From an uncultured Ruminococcus sp. (GTDB lineage Bacteria; Bacillota; Clostridia; Oscillospirales; Ruminococcaceae): a DNA stretch of 63,954 nucleotides. Below the pieces are notes generated by a model. It worked only from the letters and a program-made list of their open reading frames with translations, did no database searches and was not told the origin of the DNA. Position 1 is the stretch's first letter; every line of letters begins with the position of its first letter. Shown piece by piece: positions 60,672-63,954 of the stretch. Location of the stretch: assembly GCA_900545285.1 (NCBI GenBank), contig UQYK01000004.1, positions 1 through 63,954 of the forward strand, given 5' to 3'. The position numbers and the translations under genes are program-made.

Positions 60672-62969
60672 ATGATGTTATGCAGCCGATGCAAAAAAAG
60701 ACCGGCAGTTGTGTTGATCACAGCAATGCAGGGCAATCAGAAGAAAAACGAGGGCCTGTGTCTGGTGTGTGCCAAAGAGCTCAACATTCCGCAGGTCGAT
60801 GAATATATGAAGCAAATGGGTATCAGTGATGAAGAACTGGATCAGATTTCTAACCAGATGATGGACTTAATGGACGGAGAAAACTTTGAAATGGGCGGCT
60901 CCGGCGTGATTCCACAGTTCCTGGAAAATCTGATGAAGGACGGCCCTATGAAATCACTGGCAAATTTAAACGAAGAGGACGGCGCCATTACAGAAGGGGA
61001 GACCCCGTCAGTGCCGCCGGCAGAGTCTTCCCGCCGGGAGCGCCGTGCAAAGCGGAAAAAGGAACTGAAATTTCTGAACAACTACTGTACCAACCTGAGC
61101 CAGCGTGCCGCAGAGGGCAAGCTGGATGCCATTATCGGGCGGGACAAGGAAATCGCACGTGTGATTCAGATTCTGTCTCGCCGCACCAAGAACAACCCCT
61201 GCCTGATCGGAGAACCAGGTGTTGGTAAAACAGCCATTGCAGAGGGAATCGCCCTGCGCATTCATGCCGGAGATGTACCCATGCACTTGCAGAACAAGCA
61301 GATCTATCTGCTGGATCTGACGGCGCTGGTTGCCGGAACTCAGTTCCGCGGCCAGTTTGAAAGCCGGGTGAAGGGCTTGATCTCTGAGGTGAAGCAGGAA
61401 GGGAATATCATCCTCTTTATTGATGAAGTACACAATCTGGTGGGCGCCGGCAATTCCGAAGGCTCTATGAATGCGGCGAATATTTTGAAGCCGGCACTGT
61501 CCCGCGGCGAAATTCAGGTAATTGGCGCGACAACCTTTGAAGAGTACCGGAAGTTTATTGAAAAGGATTCTGCTCTGGAGCGTCGTTTCCAACCGGTAAC
61601 AGTAAATGAACCTACTGTTGCAGAAACGGTTGCAGTGCTGGAGGGCATTGCAAAATACTACGAAGCATACCACCGGGTACACATTTCCAAGGAAACGCTG
61701 CACCTGTGCGCTGTGCTGGCAGAACGATACATTACAGATCGTTTCCTGCCGGATAAGGCAATTGACCTGCTGGATGAAAGCTGTGCCTGCACCAATCTCC
61801 GCTCGCCGGAAATTGCGGCTTATGACAAGCTGGAAAAGCGGCAGCAGGAACTGGAAGAAAAAGAAAAAGCGCTTGAAGATGAAAACGAAATCAACTATGA
61901 GGCTCTGGCGCAGGTCAAGGCGGATAAAATCCGTCTCCAGGACAGCCTGAAGGAAGCCAAGGAAAAGCTGGATGCTGTGCAGGTAACCGGAGATGATCTG
62001 GCAAAGGTCATTGAACTGTGGACAGGAATTCCGGCGCATAAAATTGCAGAGACAGAATTTACAAAGCTGGAACATCTGGAAGACCGCCTCAAGGAACGGA
62101 TCAAGGGACAGGATGCGGCCGTGGATGCACTGGCTAAGGCGATTAAGCGCACTCGTGTCCAGCTGAGTCCGCGCCGCCGTCCGGCTTCCTTTATCTTTGT
62201 CGGTCCCACTGGCGTGGGAAAAACCGAACTGGTCAAGGTGCTGTCGCAGGAACTGTTTGACTCCAACGAGCCGCTGATTCGCCTGGATATGACGGAGTAT
62301 ATGGAAAAGCACGCTGTGTCTCGTCTGATCGGTGCGCCTCCGGGATATGTGGGATATGATGAAGCAGGTCAGCTGACGGAAAAAGTCCGCCGCCGTCCGT
62401 ATTCTGTCATTCTGTTTGATGAGCTGGAAAAGGCACATCCGGATGTCATGAATATTCTGATGCAGATTCTGGACGAAGGCAAAATTGATGATGCACAGGG
62501 CAGAACGGTGAACTTTGAGAACACTGTAATCTGCATGACCTCCAATGCCGGTTCCACAGACAAGAGCATTGGCGTGGGATTCAATCGTACGGATACGGAG
62601 ATCTCCAAGGATAAGGCAATGAAGGGACTGCGGGAATTCCTGCGGCCGGAATTTATCAGCCGGATTGACGAAGTTGTAGTATTCCGCAATCTCAGCAAGG
62701 AGAACTTCCAGGAAATCACTGCACTTATGCTGGATGAAATGAAGGAACCTCTGGCAGAGAAAAACATGACAGTGACCTATGATGATGCGGCATTGGCTGC
62801 AATCGCAGAGGAAGCCTACGGTAAGCCCTACGGTGCCCGTGATATTCGCCGCGTCATTCGCCAGCAGGTAGAGGACAAAATCGCTTCTCTTATCATTGCA
62901 CACAACGGCGAAATCCATAATCTTGCCATCTCTGCGGTAGACGGAAAGGTAACCGTTTCCTATACCTGA
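60672..62969 (+). CDS. ClpE-type AAA+ unfoldase with N-terminal zinc finger
   Basis: A 765-residue protein with a CxxC...CxxC zinc finger at the N-terminus (Cys4, 7, 30, 33) instead of Clp_N repeats, as in ClpE. Two AAA+ modules follow: Walker A GEPGVGKT (about 179-186) and GPTGVGKT (about 510-517). A coiled-coil middle segment (about 390-440) and the C-terminal D2-small domain complete it. Such proteins unfold substrates for ClpP or resolve aggregates. Neither ctsR, mcsA nor mcsB is nearby. GAGAAAAAG precedes ATG 60672. A clear terminator follows. Confidence 0.9.
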   Translation: MMLCSRCKKRPAVVLITAMQGNQKKNEGLCLVCAKELNIPQVDEYMKQMGISDEELDQISNQMMDLMDGENFEMGGSGVIPQFLENLMKDGPMKSLANLNEEDGAITEGETPSVPPAESSRRERRAKRKKELKFLNNYCTNLSQRAAEGKLDAIIGRDKEIARVIQILSRRTKNNPCLIGEPGVGKTAIAEGIALRIHAGDVPMHLQNKQIYLLDLTALVAGTQFRGQFESRVKGLISEVKQEGNIILFIDEVHNLVGAGNSEGSMNAANILKPALSRGEIQVIGATTFEEYRKFIEKDSALERRFQPVTVNEPTVAETVAVLEGIAKYYEAYHRVHISKETLHLCAVLAERYITDRFLPDKAIDLLDESCACTNLRSPEIAAYDKLEKRQQELEEKEKALEDENEINYEALAQVKADKIRLQDSLKEAKEKLDAVQVTGDDLAKVIELWTGIPAHKIAETEFTKLEHLEDRLKERIKGQDAAVDALAKAIKRTRVQLSPRRRPASFIFVGPTGVGKTELVKVLSQELFDSNEPLIRLDMTEYMEKHAVSRLIGAPPGYVGYDEAGQLTEKVRRRPYSVILFDELEKAHPDVMNILMQILDEGKIDDAQGRTVNFENTVICMTSNAGSTDKSIGVGFNRTDTEISKDKAMKGLREFLRPEFISRIDEVVVFRNLSKENFQEITALMLDEMKEPLAEKNMTVTYDDAALAAIAEEAYGKPYGARDIRRVIRQQVEDKIASLIIAHNGEIHNLAISAVDGKVTVSYT

Positions 62970-62992
62970 TTTTTCAGAAGAGAAATAACAGA

Positions 62993-63023
62993 AAGAGCTT
63001 GTCGAACTGACAGGCTCTTTTTT
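62993..63023 (+). terminator. Intrinsic terminator after the ClpE-type gene
   Basis: AAAGAGCTTGTC (62993-63004) pairs with GACAGGCTCTTT (63009-63020), followed by further T. Confidence 0.88.
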
Positions 63024-63126
63024 CTTTTTTACTTAGGTGAAATTGAAGATAAAATTGCAAACATAACCGAAAAAAGAAAAATATCCAACACAGATTCTTT
63101 GAAAAATACGGATTTGCGGAAAATGC

Positions 63127-63155
63127 TTGACATTTTTCAGACACTGTGGTATACT
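63127..63155 (+). promoter_or_regulatory. SigA-type promoter of tRNA-Gln
   Basis: TTGACA (63127-63132) and TATACT (63150-63155) are 17 bases apart, 35 bases before the tRNA. Confidence 0.85.
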
Positions 63156-63190
63156 GTATAAGTCGCCTGGTGAGGCGGATATACAGACAC

Positions 63191-63266
63191 TGGGGTGTAG
63201 CCAAGCGGTAAGGCAGTGGACTCTGACTCCATCATTCCGAGGGTTCAAATCCTTCCACCCCAACCA
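63191..63266 (+). tRNA. tRNA-Gln (anticodon CTG)
   Basis: A 76-base tRNA with CCA encoded. The acceptor stem TGGGGTG (63191-63197) pairs with CACCCCA (63256-63262). The anticodon stem GTGGA/TCCAT has loop CTCTGAC, giving CTG, which reads CAG. The U1-A72 pair and TTCAAAT T-loop are typical for glutamine tRNAs. Confidence 0.93.
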
Positions 63267-63269
63267 GAA

Positions 63270-63302
63270 GTCACGCAGTGTTTTCATTGCGTGATTTTTT
63301 TA
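63270..63302 (+). terminator. Intrinsic terminator after tRNA-Gln
   Basis: TCACGCA (63271-63277) pairs with TGCGTGA (63288-63294), followed by TTTTTT. Confidence 0.8.
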
Positions 63303-63361
63303 TTATTATTTCTGGATATGCGGTGCCAGGTTTGATAAGCTATCTGCAAAATGTCGAATTA

Positions 63362-63397
63362 AAAAAGCGTCTTGCTTTTCATGCAAGACGCTTTTTG
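63362..63397. terminator. Bidirectional terminator
   Basis: AAAAAGCGTCTTGC pairs with GCAAGACGCTTTTT, a perfect 14-base stem. It most likely ends the minus-strand dockerin gene. Confidence 0.88.
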
Positions 63398-63455
63398 TAT
63401 GCTTTCGCATATATTTCTGTGAGTCAAAATTAGGTTTTGATGGAATTTAAGAATT

Positions 63456-63954
63456 TTAGACACAAGGTATAGTCGTTAGCCAAATATTTGCACGAAGTGC
63501 ACTCAAATCCATGCCGTTTAATGTATTATCTTGATTGATGTCAGCATTATAGAATGCTTCAGTTGTCAGTTCTGCATCACCAAGAAGATATTTCTGGAGC
63601 AGAACAATATCTGCAATGGATACTGTGCCGTCGCAATTGACATCTCCCGGATGGCGAGGCTTCCACAGCATCTGCACATGGCGGTTCAGGACAACGCCGC
63701 CGTCCGGTGTGAACTGCGCAGCATCTGCCTCTGCCTGTACCGGATTCTCTTCGTCATCCGAAAAAGTGAGATCATAGACATACTGTGTCTTTCCGGAAAT
63801 GGCATCTTCGGCATGAGGGTCGGCAATCACAATGCCTTCTTCAGTATAGACAGTGCCTTTGGTGTCCAGGGCAGAAATGGTGATGGTGTATGCGGAAGCA
63901 TAAATGTTGTTGAGAAAATCTGCCTGGTATACCGTTTCAAACTGTGACGGATCC
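63456..63954 (-). CDS. Dockerin-containing secreted protein, C-terminal part (cut by window edge)
   Basis: The 165 visible C-terminal residues continue open to the right edge. They end in a type I dockerin: GDVNCDGTVSIADIVLLQKYLLG is the first calcium-binding repeat (cited here by its key residues Asp, Asn, Asp, Asp at the loop) and ADINQDNTLNGMDLSALR the second. The upstream 95 residues are beta-rich and have no recognised catalytic motif. Two dockerin proteins in one window suggest a cellulosome-type system. The upstream part decides the enzyme family and is not in view. Confidence 0.85.
   Translation of the reverse strand, partial: DPSQFETVYQADFLNNIYASAYTITISALDTKGTVYTEEGIVIADPHAEDAISGKTQYVYDLTFSDDEENPVQAEADAAQFTPDGGVVLNRHVQMLWKPRHPGDVNCDGTVSIADIVLLQKYLLGDAELTTEAFYNADINQDNTLNGMDLSALRANIWLTTIPCV

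Noticed and set aside
61008..62918. Minus-strand frame of 636 residues opposite the ClpE-type gene
   Set aside because: Codon-bias shadow; the plus strand carries all AAA+ motifs.

Overview
This window looks like a chromosomal segment of a Gram-positive, low-to-moderate GC clostridial anaerobe of the Ruminococcus type. The evidence is a dockerin-bearing secreted GH26 mannanase, a second dockerin protein cut by the right edge, DUF951/DUF4250/DUF5711 proteins typical of Clostridia, consensus SigA promoters (TTGACA-17-TATAAT) and AGGAGG ribosome sites. Genus level is an inference. Several spore-morphogenesis genes (spoVM, spoIVA, sipL and an M50 SpoIVFB-like protease) argue for endospore formation or recent descent from a spore former.

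Layout, left to right. 1-0.45 kb: tRNA-Leu and tRNA-Ser under one promoter. 0.7-8.5 kb: a DUF368 lipid-carrier transporter, a gap holding the remnant of a response-regulator gene, then gltBD (glutamate synthase) behind an attenuator-like leader. 8.6-16.3 kb: GNAT-cupin-nth, secA, and methyltransferase-hslO-VanZ-AraC. 16.4-25.1 kb: minus-strand EamA transporter, GH26 mannanase, nadE, an amidase and an S1 protein, with a plus-strand PAP2 phosphatase. 25.3-30.1 kb: DUF951, prfA, sua5, coaE, M18 aminopeptidase and DUF4250. 30.1-33.8 kb: a shikimate-kinase-like gene (minus), GntR regulator and membrane protein, then spoVM and a two-gene SpoIVFA/FB-like module.

34.0-39.6 kb is a complete sucrose utilisation locus: LacI regulator, PTS IIBC, sucrose-6-P hydrolase, fructokinase and a Glc-type IIA, with a LacI-type operator between regulator and transporter. 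39.6-42.7 kb is a minus-strand sipL-spoIVA operon for spore coat and cortex assembly. 42.8-47.4 kb: coaX, an ApgM-family enzyme, a solitary extracytoplasmic sensor-like protein, and pheA (minus). 47.6-54.9 kb: ruvCAB, glmM, an RlmI-like methyltransferase, and the energy-coupling module ecfA1-ecfA2-ecfT. 55-63 kb: a YfhO-family membrane protein overlapping truA, a DUF5711 protein, a CvpA-like protein and a ClpE-type chaperone. The window ends with tRNA-Gln and the partial dockerin gene.

Three intergenic copies of an imperfectly palindromic repeat (about 8.6, 16.35 and 21.0 kb) form a MITE-like family. No rRNA, CRISPR array, transposase or prophage was seen. The best leads are the spoVM-SpoIVFA/FB-like cluster, the sipL-spoIVA operon, the gltB leader, and three enzymes with altered signature residues (prephenate dehydratase, shikimate-kinase-like protein, amidase).
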